Positions 47,636-56,545 of a DNA stretch of 64,000 bases are shown here, piece by piece (the first letter of the stretch is position 1; each line of letters starts with the position of its first letter). This stretch comes from Cognatishimia sp. WU-CL00825. Its GTDB lineage: Bacteria > Pseudomonadota > Alphaproteobacteria > Rhodobacterales > Rhodobacteraceae. A model generated the notes under the pieces. The model was not told where the DNA came from. It did no database searches and worked only from the letters and a program-made list of their open reading frames with translations. Location: contig NZ_BAABWX010000001.1 in assembly GCF_040364665.1 (NCBI RefSeq), positions 1,550,001 through 1,614,000 on the forward strand. Reading direction: 5' to 3'. The position numbers and the translations under genes are program-made.

Positions 47636-48991
47636 TCAACCCGTGCGGGTCGGTGTTTTCATTGTAACCAGTTCCTCAGACATTGTTGGGTGAACCGCAA
47701 CCGTCCGATCAAAATCTTCTTTTGTTGCGCCCATTTTGACGGCGATGCCAGCCAGTTGGATCATTTCACCTGCACCAGGGGCGACTATGTGGCAACCAAG
47801 AACTTTGCGATTTTCTTGGCTGACAATCAATTTCATCAGTACGCGCTCGCTGCGGCCTGCAAAGCTTTGCTGCATCGGTTTGAACGATGTTGCATAGACT
47901 TCGATTGGCTCTTGATCGCGTGCTTCTTCTTCTGAAAGCCCTACAGTGCCCATTTCCGGCTGCGTAAAAATCGCTGTTGGAATCAACTCGTGGTCTGGCT
48001 TTGTTGGGTTGCCATTAAAGACAGTTTCAACGAAAGCCATGCCTTCGCGGATCGCTACAGGGGTCAGATTAACCCGGTCGGTCACATCACCAATTGCGTA
48101 GATCGAAGGCACAGCCGTTTGGCTATAATCATCCACCACAATCTGACCTCTGCGGCCCAGCTCGACACCTAGGTTTTCAAGCCCAAGGCCATCCGAATTA
48201 GGTGCGCGCCCAGTTGCAAACATCACCTGATCGAACAGGTTCTCTTCGCCGTTGGTTGCCTTCACCCAGATCTTGTCGCCTTCTTTGCGCATTTCCAAGA
48301 TGTTGGTGCCCAAATGCACGTTTACGCCGCGCTGACACATTTCTTCGCAAACCAAGCCCCGAGCTTCGTCGTCAAAGCCACGCAGAATCTGTGCGCCGCG
48401 ATAGTATTGCGTGGTGTTCACGCCCAAACCATTCAAGATACCGGCAAATTCAGACGCGATATAGCCCCCGCCAATGATCAGGATCGACTCGGGTAGTTTT
48501 TTCAAATGGAAAATATCGTTAGAGGTGATTGCAAGCTCTGCACCGGGCAGATCTGGTTTGACGGGTCGGCCGCCTGTCGCAACCAACACATGTTTCGCAG
48601 TTTTCCGCGTCCCGTCGGCCAGCTCAACCGTATGCGCATCAGCAAGTTTTGCACGTTGATCAAAGGTTTCAACGCCATTGTTCTTAAGAATGTTGCGATA
48701 AACGGCTTCGAGCCGGTCCAACTCTGCGTAAAGCTTGCCGCGGAAAGTTTCCCAATTAAACCCGCCAGGTTGAATATCCCAGCCATAAGACTGAGCATCT
48801 TCAACCATTCCGGCGTATTCGCTGGCAAATACCATTAGTTTTTTGGGCACGCATCCGCGAATAACACAGGTTCCACCATAGCGGTCTTCCTCTGCGAGCG
48901 CCACTTTGGCACCGCCTTGTGCTGCCACGCGCGCCGCTCTAACACCACCAGAGCCACCGCCGATGACAAATAAATCGTAGTCAAAATTCAT
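47636..48991 (-). CDS. gor: Glutathione-disulfide reductase
   Basis: A 451-residue FAD/NADPH flavoenzyme that keeps glutathione reduced. FAD-binding VIGGGSGGVRAARVAA is at the N-terminus; the redox disulfide is in YGGTCVIRGCVPKKLM (C-x4-C), and the active-site H-E pair in VAVHPTMSEELV at the C-terminus. GAGG precedes the ATG. It starts 8 bases after rpiA ends, so they share a transcript. Confidence 0.96.
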   Translation of the reverse strand: MNFDYDLFVIGGGSGGVRAARVAAQGGAKVALAEEDRYGGTCVIRGCVPKKLMVFASEYAGMVEDAQSYGWDIQPGGFNWETFRGKLYAELDRLEAVYRNILKNNGVETFDQRAKLADAHTVELADGTRKTAKHVLVATGGRPVKPDLPGAELAITSNDIFHLKKLPESILIIGGGYIASEFAGILNGLGVNTTQYYRGAQILRGFDDEARGLVCEEMCQRGVNVHLGTNILEMRKEGDKIWVKATNGEENLFDQVMFATGRAPNSDGLGLENLGVELGRRGQIVVDDYSQTAVPSIYAIGDVTDRVNLTPVAIREGMAFVETVFNGNPTKPDHELIPTAIFTQPEMGTVGLSEEEARDQEPIEVYATSFKPMQQSFAGRSERVLMKLIVSQENRKVLGCHIVAPGAGEMIQLAGIAVKMGATKEDFDRTVAVHPTMSEELVTMKTPTRTG

Positions 48992-48999
48992 ATTAATCC

Positions 49000-49788
49000 T
49001 CAGTCCGTCAGGTCAGAGAACAGATTTTCGTTTTCGACGAAATCCATCATATTCTCTTCTATCGTTCCTGCATTTATGTCTCGCACTTCGACCTTGCCAT
49101 CCCCATAGCCGATCACAACTCTGTCACATATGTCGATAAACAGGCCATTTTCAACAACGCCGGGCATTTGATTCATAATCATAGCCATCTGACGGGCATC
49201 ACCGATCCGCTTTAGATGCAAATCCAATATGTGATTGCCTTCGTCTGTCACAAAGGGACGATCACCATTCATCCGAAGCGAGGCCGAGCGCCCTAAGACA
49301 TCCATGGACACCAGCGTTTCTTCGATCAGGGCTTGTGTGGTTTGCCAGCCAAAGGGAATAACCTCGACCGGCAAAGGAAATGCACCAAGCGTTTCGACTT
49401 CTTTGGCGATGTCCGCAATGACAATCATCTGGTCGCTGGCTGTCGCAACAATCTTTTCCTGCAACAAAGCACCGCCGCCGCCTTTGATCAAATTCAGATC
49501 GCCGTCAAACTCGTCGGCACCATCAATTGTGAGGTCAAGCCACTTCGCAGCATCCAAGCTCACGACCTCGATCCCGACGTCACGCGCAAGGTCCGCAGTG
49601 CGGGTTGAGGTGGGAACGCCTCGGACTTTCAAACCCTCTTCACGCACCCTTTCACCAAGGCAGCGCACCATCCAAGCTGCCGTTGACCCAGTCCCCAATC
49701 CAACGCGCATTCCGTCTTCAACGAATTCAACGGCCTTTTTGGCGGCCACAAATTTGGCTTTGTCTATAGGAGAGAGTTCTGAGCTCAT
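49000..49788 (-). CDS. rpiA: Ribose-5-phosphate isomerase A
   Basis: A 262-residue isomerase of the pentose phosphate pathway. GMRVGLGTGSTAAWMV, DLTIDGADEFD and LIKGGGGALLQEKIVA are the family motifs. The start at 49788 follows CGGAG; a longer frame is rejected. First gene of a probable rpiA-gor operon and divergent from sdaA, with a perfect 16-bp palindrome in the gap. Confidence 0.97.
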   Translation of the reverse strand: MSSELSPIDKAKFVAAKKAVEFVEDGMRVGLGTGSTAAWMVRCLGERVREEGLKVRGVPTSTRTADLARDVGIEVVSLDAAKWLDLTIDGADEFDGDLNLIKGGGGALLQEKIVATASDQMIVIADIAKEVETLGAFPLPVEVIPFGWQTTQALIEETLVSMDVLGRSASLRMNGDRPFVTDEGNHILDLHLKRIGDARQMAMIMNQMPGVVENGLFIDICDRVVIGYGDGKVEVRDINAGTIEENMMDFVENENLFSDLTD

Positions 49789-49942
49789 GAGACGACTCCG
49801 TAAATTCAGGTTGCAGTGGTTATAGGTAAGAAGCGGTGAACACGCGAGAGAGATTTGCCATCTTGGGCTGGATAAAGTGGATAATGCCAGAATCCTCCCC
49901 TGACAGCGGCCTGCCAAAGTCTATGCTTGCCGCTCGCATCAA

Positions 49943-49958
49943 GTTTCCTATAGGAAAC
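49943..49958. promoter_or_regulatory. Perfect 16-bp palindrome between rpiA and sdaA
   Basis: GTTTCCTATAGGAAAC is its own reverse complement. It lies 155 bases before rpiA and 53 bases before sdaA and has the shape of an operator for a dimeric regulator. Which regulator is unknown. Confidence 0.55.
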
Positions 49959-50010
49959 AGGTTAAGAATCGCACAGTTTGTGACGGGTCGGATTGTTGTA
50001 GGGGAAAACC

Positions 50011-51384
50011 ATGTTCTTGTCTGTTTTTGATATGTTCAAAGTTGGCGTTGGCCCGTCGTCGTCCCATACAATGGGCCCGATGGTTGCCGCGGCTCGTTTT
50101 CTAGACATGATGCGATCCAGCCCGTTCCATTTCCATGGAGTGAAGGCAAGCTTGCACGGGTCCTTGGCCTTCACTGGCGTGGGTCATGCTACAGATCGGG
50201 CCACTATATTGGGCTTGGCCGGATTGTCACCAGACACCTATGATCACGACAAAGCAGAAAGCACACTAAAAGATATCGCAGAGTCCGCTACAATCACACC
50301 GGATGGATTGAGCGTTTTGCAGTTTGATCCAAAAGAAGATTTGCGGTTTGATTTTGGCCCTGCATTGGAAGGCCATGCAAATGGCATGATATTGATGGCG
50401 ACAGATTCCCAGGGCGACATCATTCTGCAAGAAACGTATTATTCGATTGGCGGCGGCTTTGTGGTAACTGCCGACGAATTGGCGGACGGGAAGACCACCG
50501 ACGAAGGCGCGCCAGTTCCCTACCCCTTCAAATCCGCTGTTGAAATGCTGCAAATGGCCGAACGTTCGGGCAAAAGCATTGCTCAAATGAAAAAGGCAAA
50601 CGAAGTGTCTCGCAGTGGCGCAACCGAACTTCAAGCTGGATGCACCCGTATTTGGCAGGTCATGAATGACTGTATTAATCGCGGCCTTGAGACCGGTGGT
50701 ATTTTGCCCGGTGGGCTAAACGTAAAACGGCGCGCCAAAGACATTCATCGATCCCTTCTGGCAGAGCGCGGCATGAACTTAACAGCACCGCACACGATCA
50801 ATGATTGGATGAGTGCTTATGCGATGGCCGTGAATGAAGAAAATGCTGCTGGCGGTCAGGTTGTCACTGCCCCAACAAATGGTGCCGCTGGGGTTTTGCC
50901 ATCGGTGATCCGTTACTGGCTGGATCACGTGCCAGGCGCAACGGTCACGCGGATCGATGAGTTTCTTTTAACCGCGGCGGCTATAGGCGGGCTTGTCAAA
51001 TTCAATGCATCGATTTCCGGTGCAGAAGCCGGTTGCCAAGCGGAAGTTGGCTCGGCCTCTGCAATGGCAGCAGCTGGGTTCTGCGCTGTTTTGGGGGGAA
51101 CGCCCGAACAAATCGAAAATGCCGCCGAAATCGCACTTGAACACCACCTAGGCATGACCTGTGATCCGGTCAAAGGTTTAGTGCAAGTCCCATGTATCGA
51201 GCGCAATGGCTTGGGCGCGATCAAGGCCGTCTCGGCGGCTTCTTTGGCGATGCGCGGAGATGGACAGCATTTGGTGCCATTGGATTCGGTGATAGAAACC
51301 ATGCGCCAAACAGGGGCCGACATGCACGAAAAGTATAAAGAAACCTCCCTAGGTGGGTTGGCGGTGAATGTCCCAAATTGCTAG
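50011..51384 (+). CDS. sdaA: L-serine ammonia-lyase (single-chain, iron-sulfur)
   Basis: A 457-residue oxygen-sensitive enzyme that converts L-serine to pyruvate and ammonia. It starts MFLSVFDMFKVGVGPSSSHT, and the Fe-S cysteines lie in SGAEAGCQAEVGSASAM, HLGMTCDPVKGLVQVPCIERN. Both beta and alpha parts are in one chain, as in E. coli. AGGGG precedes the ATG. It converges with the transglycosylase gene. Confidence 0.97.
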   Translation: MFLSVFDMFKVGVGPSSSHTMGPMVAAARFLDMMRSSPFHFHGVKASLHGSLAFTGVGHATDRATILGLAGLSPDTYDHDKAESTLKDIAESATITPDGLSVLQFDPKEDLRFDFGPALEGHANGMILMATDSQGDIILQETYYSIGGGFVVTADELADGKTTDEGAPVPYPFKSAVEMLQMAERSGKSIAQMKKANEVSRSGATELQAGCTRIWQVMNDCINRGLETGGILPGGLNVKRRAKDIHRSLLAERGMNLTAPHTINDWMSAYAMAVNEENAAGGQVVTAPTNGAAGVLPSVIRYWLDHVPGATVTRIDEFLLTAAAIGGLVKFNASISGAEAGCQAEVGSASAMAAAGFCAVLGGTPEQIENAAEIALEHHLGMTCDPVKGLVQVPCIERNGLGAIKAVSAASLAMRGDGQHLVPLDSVIETMRQTGADMHEKYKETSLGGLAVNVPNC

Positions 51385-51385
51385 G

Positions 51386-52207
51386 TTATTTATTCAAGGC
51401 CGCAAACACACAACCATCACTCGCCAAAAGAGGTGGCGTAATACACAGGCCTTTTGCCACGGAATAGGCGCTTAGGACTTTTGGCACATAGGCCCGCGTT
51501 TCAGGGTAAGACGGCACGCCCCCTTTTTTCATAACGGCGTTCTCTCCGGCATTATAGCCGGCAAGTACCAAAAGTGGGTCGCCTTCAAAGTGACGCATCA
51601 AAAAGTCCAGGTAAGCCACGCCCCCTTTGATGTTTTGCGACACATCTAACGCATCGACCACGCCAAATCGTTCCGCAGTAGCTGGCATCAATTGCATCAA
51701 CCCCTGCGCGCCAGCCGAACTGATCGCATCCGCTTTACCCGACGACTCGACATAGATGACCGCCAAAGCTAAGGCCGGTGACACTTCTGTTCCTACGGTC
51801 GCAATCAAAACCTCTGTGCCGACGCTTTGGGCGAGTTGCTGCATCTGTTGTAATCTTGGGGCGGCGATTGCGGCGCGTCCAACTTCAGACGACAACACCT
51901 TAAGGGCTTGTTCTAATCTAAAGGGACCTGCTGAGGCGTCCTTGAGCAGTGGCGCACCCCAAAACCAATTTGCGCCATCCGTTGCGCCAACTTCGCTTAC
52001 ATTTGGCTGATCGGGCGTTGGTGTGGAGGGGGCCGTTTTTTTGACTTCGTCTATCTGCACCTGAATCAATTTGGTACTGCCAGCTTGAGGCGGCTTTAGG
52101 CGTTTGGCCTGAAACTTGGGAAATGGCGAAGGCGACTCGGCAAGCGCGACGCCTGCTGCGCCGAAAAGACTCGCCAAAACCAATATAAGCCCAAATTTTT
52201 CAATCAT
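51386..52207 (-). CDS. SLT-type lytic transglycosylase
   Basis: A 273-residue secreted enzyme that cleaves peptidoglycan between MurNAc and GlcNAc. It has signal peptide MIEKFGLILVLASLFGAAGVALA and an SLT domain with the catalytic glutamate in VIYVESSGKADAISSAGAQG, then LMQLMPATAERFGV and LAGYNAGENAV. The central region is proline/threonine-rich. The start codon has only a weak GAGAG site. It abuts sdaA tail to tail and lies just before the tad pilus locus, whose assembly may need local wall opening; this link is an inference. Confidence 0.9.
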   Translation of the reverse strand: MIEKFGLILVLASLFGAAGVALAESPSPFPKFQAKRLKPPQAGSTKLIQVQIDEVKKTAPSTPTPDQPNVSEVGATDGANWFWGAPLLKDASAGPFRLEQALKVLSSEVGRAAIAAPRLQQMQQLAQSVGTEVLIATVGTEVSPALALAVIYVESSGKADAISSAGAQGLMQLMPATAERFGVVDALDVSQNIKGGVAYLDFLMRHFEGDPLLVLAGYNAGENAVMKKGGVPSYPETRAYVPKVLSAYSVAKGLCITPPLLASDGCVFAALNK

Positions 52208-52584
52208 CTCTCAACGATTCACCATGTTCCTTGTGCAATGAATACAGAAATTCGAACCAACAACTAGAAAAAGTACATTCTAATGCGGGCCTGTGACCGA
52301 TTTGACTCTACTTTAAGCGGTGATTTCCACCTTGTTTTCGGGGTGATGCGCGCCTATTAAATTTTTAATTATAAAAATTACACAACAAAAACAATCCCTT
52401 AATCAGAAAAATGCGTAAAAAATCTAGCCTCGCAAAATCGGTCCATTCCTGCCCAATTCGTGCCCCAATCTGGGGGCTATATATGCTCATACCAAGTCGG
52501 GAACAGGCCAACAGAGAGAGACGGCCAATACGGGACTGACACGGTCGAAACTGAAAATCAGATGATCCTATGGAGGGACACACC
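52208..52584. other. Leader region upstream of the first Flp pilin gene
   Basis: A 377-base gap between the transglycosylase gene and the pilin gene. It holds an AT-rich inverted repeat AATTTTTA-ATTA-TAAAAATT (52360-52379) and a small hairpin GCCCC-AATCT-GGGGC (52462-52477) followed by TATATATG, which could be a -10 element. No gene is evident. Confidence 0.5.
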
Positions 52585-52797
52585 ATGATGAAATTTATCA
52601 AAAACTTCCGCAAAGACGACAACGGCGCAGTAACAGTTGACTGGGTTGTTCTGACAGCCGCAGTTGTTGGCCTGGGTGTTGCAGCTTACTCTGCAATCGA
52701 CCAGCAAACACAAAACTTGACAGCTGACATCGCAGCAACAATCGGCAACGAAGACGTAACCGGTGCAACAGCAGCAGCTGGTACAGTTGGCGGCTAA
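52585..52797 (+). CDS. flp: Flp-family type IVb pilin 1
   Basis: A 70-residue pilin precursor. A basic leader MMKFIKNFRKDDNG is followed by the processing site G|AVTVDW and a hydrophobic helix VVLTAAVVGLGVAAYSA. In classical Flp pilins positions 5-6 after the cut are E-Y/F; here they are D-W. The prepilin peptidase encoded at 62951 should remove the leader. The ATG at 52585 follows GGAGGG. Ends GTVGG like the next pilin. Followed by its own terminator, which allows high pilin dosage. Confidence 0.93.
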   Translation: MMKFIKNFRKDDNGAVTVDWVVLTAAVVGLGVAAYSAIDQQTQNLTADIAATIGNEDVTGATAAAGTVGG

Positions 52798-52824
52798 TCG
52801 CTGAACGACTTAGCGTAGAGATTA

Positions 52825-52858
52825 GGGCCGCGCCGTTATCGGCACGGCCCATTTTTTT
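52825..52858 (+). terminator. Terminator after pilin 1
   Basis: GGGCCG with an inner stem pairs with CGGCCC, followed by ATTTTTTT. It lies 27 bases past the first flp gene. Confidence 0.85.
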
Positions 52859-52953
52859 GGCTGTCTAACCGTCATGCCAAAACAGCCCGCAAGAACTGTA
52901 GGCTTTCAGCAGAATTACTGCATTTCCTAAAAGAAACGTGAAGGAACGAGCAG

Positions 52954-53166
52954 ATGAAAAACTTTTCAAAAACCTTCCTTAAAGAAGAAAACGGCGCGGT
53001 TACCGTTGACTGGGTGGTCTTAACAGCCTGCGTAGTTGGGCTTGGCATCGCTGCGGCAACGGCTATCGAAACTGAAACAGTCAATATGTCGGCAGATATT
53101 TCTGCGACCCTTGCAGACCAAGACGTAACCGGCGCAACCGGCGCGGCTGGTACAGTCGGCGGCTAA
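52954..53166 (+). CDS. flp: Flp-family type IVb pilin 2
   Basis: A 70-residue pilin precursor and a diverged paralogue of the gene upstream (similar leader, same GAVTVDWVVLTA site and an almost identical end TGATGAAGTVGG). The mature part has more charged residues (ETETVN). Leader KNFSKTFLKEENG. The D-W variant is again present. GAAGGA precedes the ATG. Followed by its own terminator. Probably arose by tandem duplication; whether both are assembled is unknown. Confidence 0.93.
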   Translation: MKNFSKTFLKEENGAVTVDWVVLTACVVGLGIAAATAIETETVNMSADISATLADQDVTGATGAAGTVGG

Positions 53167-53192
53167 CAGCTTTTACAGAACGAAAACGGTTT

Positions 53193-53225
53193 GACCCCAT
53201 TGCGTTTCTCGCTTGGGGTCTTTCT
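53193..53225 (+). terminator. Terminator after pilin 2
   Basis: GACCCCA and TGGGGTC form a perfect 7-bp stem with a 14-base loop, followed by TTTCT. Confidence 0.7.
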
Positions 53226-53353
53226 GCATCTTTCCAAAATCATCGAAATTGCCGTGAAACCGACGACGGTGGAACTCAATTTCGCCTCAATTTTCCGACA
53301 TTCTTAGGGTCAATGACAGGCGAAAATGCCTGTTTCTATCTTGAGGTATCATC

Positions 53354-54214
53354 ATGCGAGCGATGTTTGCAGTCGTATTATTAGTGGGTTTGGGATTGGC
53401 AGGCTTTGCTGTGCACATGGCACAGAACTACGTCGAGAAATATCAAGCTGCTCTGGCCAACGAACGCCAGACCCGCAAGCCCGAAATTGAAACCGTTGAC
53501 CTATATGTCGTTAAGGCAAAAGTGGAATACGGTGAAAAACTGGTTCCAGAAAACGTTGTAAAAATCAAATGGCCAAAGAATTCGGTGCCTGAGGGCACGT
53601 TTCAGTCCGAAACAGCCTTGTTTCCAGACCAAGAGTCTCGCCCTCGTTATGTTCTGCGCCCAATGGAACCTGGAGAGCCGGTCATGGCAATCAAAGTTAC
53701 CGCTCCGGGCGCTGACGCGGGTCTGACTTCGCGTATTGCCAAAGGCTCCCGTGCCTTTGCCATTCGCGTTGACGTTGCCAGCGGCGTATCTGGGTTTTTA
53801 CGCCCCGGAGACCGCGTTGATGTTTATTGGACTGGGTCAGTCGAAATCGGTGACTCGCGTGAAGATCGGGATTTTACCAAACTGATTCAAGCAGGCGTTG
53901 ACTTGATTGCAATTGACCAGACTGCCAATGCCGAGGGTGTGCAGGGCACAATCGCCCGCACTGTCACCGTCGCCGTTAAGCCGCAACAAGTTGCAGCGCT
54001 GGCCCAAGCCCAAAACACAGGCCGGTTGTCGCTTTCACTTGTTGGGGCCCAGGACGACACAGTTGCAGAAGCGATAGAAGTTGATCAGCGGTCGCTGTTG
54101 GGGCTGACACGCGAGCAAAAAGTGGTTGAAGCCGTGCAAGAAGAACGCGTTTGCACCATTCGCACCCGTCGAGGTGCCGAAGTTGTTCAAATTGCGATCC
54201 CCTGTTCAAATTGA
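53354..54214 (+). CDS. cpaB: Flp pilus assembly protein CpaB/RcpC
   Basis: A 286-residue protein with an N-terminal membrane anchor (MFAVVLLVGLGLAGFAVHMA) and a SAF domain (VDLYVVKAKVEYGEKLVPENVVKIKWPK), typical of CpaB/RcpC, a periplasmic component of the tad pilus. The downstream part (GFLRPGDRVDVYWTG, VTVAVKPQQVAALAQAQ) also matches. GAGG precedes the ATG. A short hairpin terminator follows. Confidence 0.93.
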   Translation: MRAMFAVVLLVGLGLAGFAVHMAQNYVEKYQAALANERQTRKPEIETVDLYVVKAKVEYGEKLVPENVVKIKWPKNSVPEGTFQSETALFPDQESRPRYVLRPMEPGEPVMAIKVTAPGADAGLTSRIAKGSRAFAIRVDVASGVSGFLRPGDRVDVYWTGSVEIGDSREDRDFTKLIQAGVDLIAIDQTANAEGVQGTIARTVTVAVKPQQVAALAQAQNTGRLSLSLVGAQDDTVAEAIEVDQRSLLGLTREQKVVEAVQEERVCTIRTRRGAEVVQIAIPCSN

Positions 54215-54235
54215 ACGAATTCAGATGATTAGCAT

Positions 54236-54262
54236 GGCTCACCCCTGCGGGTGGGCCTTTTG
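54236..54262 (+). terminator. Probable terminator after cpaB
   Basis: GGCTCACCC and GGGTGGGCC pair (one G-U) with a CTGC loop, followed by TTTT. Confidence 0.6.
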
Positions 54263-54404
54263 CGCGTTGATGAGTGTTGCCATTGGTCCACATGCAGATT
54301 CGTTCAGAAGCCATTGATTCTTGCAAAAAAATGCGAATTGGCCCATGGTGAAAAAAAGTGGGCGACAGACCCGCACCTGAGGCGTGATCGGAGAGGCAGG
54401 TCAC

Positions 54405-55823
54405 ATGACAAACCGACAAATTCTTAAGGCGGCCCTATTGGGAATGACCGTCGCATTTTCGCCCATGGCGAGTACAGTTGTTTCCGCTGAAACATTGCGT
54501 GTTGTGCGTAATGGCACAGGATCCATGCTAAGCGTTCCTATGAACCGCGCAGTGGTCGTGGAAAGCGACACGCCCTTTGCTGAACTGAGCATTGCAAACC
54601 CCAATATTGCAGATATTTCGACCCTGTCTGATCGCACCATATATGTTTTGGGCAAGGCACCGGGCACAACAACCCTAACCTTGTTGGATGCAGCTGGCCG
54701 CCTGATCACAAATGTGAATGTCCGTGTTGCCGCTGATATCAGCGAATTCAAAGAACGCCTGCGCCAGATTTTACCCAATGAGAAAATCGAAGTGCGCACT
54801 GCCAATGATGGCATCGTGCTTTCCGGAACAGTTTCAAGCTCTCAGCGCCTGCAGCGTGCCATCGATCTAGCAGAACGCTACGCGCCTGAACGCGTATCTA
54901 ACCTGATGACTGTCGGCGGCGTGCAGCAAGTGATGATGAAAGTGCGCTTTGCGGAGATGGAGCGCAGCGTCTCGAAAGCCCTAAATTCATCTTTAAATCT
55001 GACCACAAGTAATGGTCGGGTAAGCGGCGGGTCTGGCACATATATCGCTGCGGGTAACGCTGCTGCAATTGCGGCTGGCGACCCAATCACCCTTTCAGAT
55101 GGCACCAATGGTGTGCTTGGCTTTAGTATTGGCGGCGGTGCTGTTCAGTTGGATGTACTGCTAGAAGCGCTGGAAACCCGCGGTATGGTCCGATCGCTAG
55201 CGGAGCCAAATCTCACAGCGCTATCGGGCCAGCAAGCAACCTTTCATGCCGGCGGCGAATATCCGGTTCCAGTCGCCCAAGATGATGGCAAAGTAACCGT
55301 CGAATTCAAGCCTTTTGGCGTTAGCTTGCAATTTGTGCCACGCGTCGTGGACGGCGACCTTATTAACCTTGAAATGAACACAGAAGTGTCGGCACTTGAC
55401 CCGACAAATGGCTTCACAAACGGCTCTTTCACAATCAGCGCCTTTACGTCGCGAAAAGCATCGACCACCGTCGAATTGCGTGATGGAGAAAGCTTTGCGA
55501 TTGCTGGTTTGCTTAAAGACGATTTTCAGGACCTGAATTCACAATTGCCGTGGCTGGGGGATATCCCGGTTCTTGGTGCTTTGTTTCGCAGCGCCTCTTA
55601 TCGGCGCAGCCAGTCTGAATTGGTGATCATAATCACCGCCCATTTGGTAACACCTACCCGTGGCGAAGCCCTTGCGCTGCCGACGGACCGTATCAAGCCT
55701 CCGTCGGAACAAGAGCTGTTTCTCTTTGGGAAAATCTCAAAAAATGCCAAGAAACAACGTGGCGCAGCTGGCGAAGTTGCCAAGCAGGATTTTGGCGGCT
55801 CTTATGGCTATGTTTTGGACTAA
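54405..55823 (+). CDS. cpaC: Type II/IV secretin CpaC/RcpA
   Basis: A 472-residue outer-membrane secretin through which the Flp pilus passes. It has a signal peptide (about residues 1-28), an N-terminal domain with TLRVVRNGTGSMLSVPMNRA, a BON-like segment (LSGTVSSSQRLQRAIDLAE), and the secretin core with VPVAQDDGKVTVEFKPFGVSL and PWLGDIPVLGALFRS. The ATG at 54405 follows a purine-rich GGAGAGGCAGG. Immediate downstream neighbour is an OmpA-family lipoprotein after 18 bases. Confidence 0.95.
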   Translation: MTNRQILKAALLGMTVAFSPMASTVVSAETLRVVRNGTGSMLSVPMNRAVVVESDTPFAELSIANPNIADISTLSDRTIYVLGKAPGTTTLTLLDAAGRLITNVNVRVAADISEFKERLRQILPNEKIEVRTANDGIVLSGTVSSSQRLQRAIDLAERYAPERVSNLMTVGGVQQVMMKVRFAEMERSVSKALNSSLNLTTSNGRVSGGSGTYIAAGNAAAIAAGDPITLSDGTNGVLGFSIGGGAVQLDVLLEALETRGMVRSLAEPNLTALSGQQATFHAGGEYPVPVAQDDGKVTVEFKPFGVSLQFVPRVVDGDLINLEMNTEVSALDPTNGFTNGSFTISAFTSRKASTTVELRDGESFAIAGLLKDDFQDLNSQLPWLGDIPVLGALFRSASYRRSQSELVIIITAHLVTPTRGEALALPTDRIKPPSEQELFLFGKISKNAKKQRGAAGEVAKQDFGGSYGYVLD

Positions 55824-55841
55824 GATCGGGAGATCAGGCAG

Positions 55842-56495
55842 ATGAAATACAGCTTATCAGCGACAGTTGCTCTGGTTATTTTGGCGGGCTGCGACAATGC
55901 CAATCAAACCTTCCCGTCATTTTTCAGCGAAGCGGGTGCCGTTGTTGATGCGCATCAAGAGTTCGGCTCTGCAACAACACATAATGCGGCCATCCAAAAC
56001 GGTTCAAAGAGCTATACCGTCAGTTTGGCAAAACGCTTTGCAGAAGAAGTGCAAAGCACTGTAAACTTTGCATTTAACTCTTCGCAATTGGATGAGAACG
56101 CGCGGGCGACACTGCGTCAGCAAGCCACTTGGATCCGTCAGTTCCCAGAAATTCGCTTCCGGGTCTACGGCCACACAGATGCTGTCGGTTCAAATGCCTT
56201 CAACAAACGCCTTGGCATGCGCCGCGCGCGCGCTGCAGTGTCTTATCTTAGCACGCTTGGGATTAACCGCAGTCGCCTAGAAGCTGTTGTTTCCTTTGGT
56301 GAAACCCAACCTCTCATTGTCACACAGGGCCGGGAACGTCGCAACCGTCGCACGGTGACAGAGGTTTCAGGATTCGTTGAAGCCAACCCCAATTTGCTGG
56401 ATGGTAAATACGCGCAAATCATCTATCGCGAATATATCACAAGTGGCGTTCCGTTACCCACCGGTGCCGTGCCAACAATCAACGCCAGCGAATAA
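55842..56495 (+). CDS. OmpA-family lipoprotein in the tad locus
   Basis: A 217-residue protein. MKYSLSATVALVILAGC has a lipobox and the C-terminal half is an OmpA-like peptidoglycan-binding domain with FRVYGHTDAVGSNAFNKRLGMRRARAAVSYL. In many tad loci the pilotin/CpaD gene sits here; this protein occupies that slot but shows no CpaD features that I can see. It may anchor the secretin to the wall (inference). A terminator follows. Confidence 0.85.
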   Translation: MKYSLSATVALVILAGCDNANQTFPSFFSEAGAVVDAHQEFGSATTHNAAIQNGSKSYTVSLAKRFAEEVQSTVNFAFNSSQLDENARATLRQQATWIRQFPEIRFRVYGHTDAVGSNAFNKRLGMRRARAAVSYLSTLGINRSRLEAVVSFGETQPLIVTQGRERRNRRTVTEVSGFVEANPNLLDGKYAQIIYREYITSGVPLPTGAVPTINASE

Positions 56496-56522
56496 CAATC
56501 GTCTTAATTTACAAATTCTAAT

Positions 56523-56545
56523 GGGCCCGCTACTGCGGGTCTTTT
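56523..56545 (+). terminator. Terminator after the OmpA-family gene
   Basis: GGCCCGC-TACT-GCGGGTC pairs and is followed by TTTTCT. A second inverted repeat GGTTATTG/CAATAACC (56559-56586) lies just beyond. Confidence 0.65.

Noticed and set aside
55842..56495. Assignment of the OmpA-family gene as CpaD
   Set aside because: Position fits but the visible domain is OmpA-like with HTDAVG and RRARAA motifs; CpaD features were not recognised.
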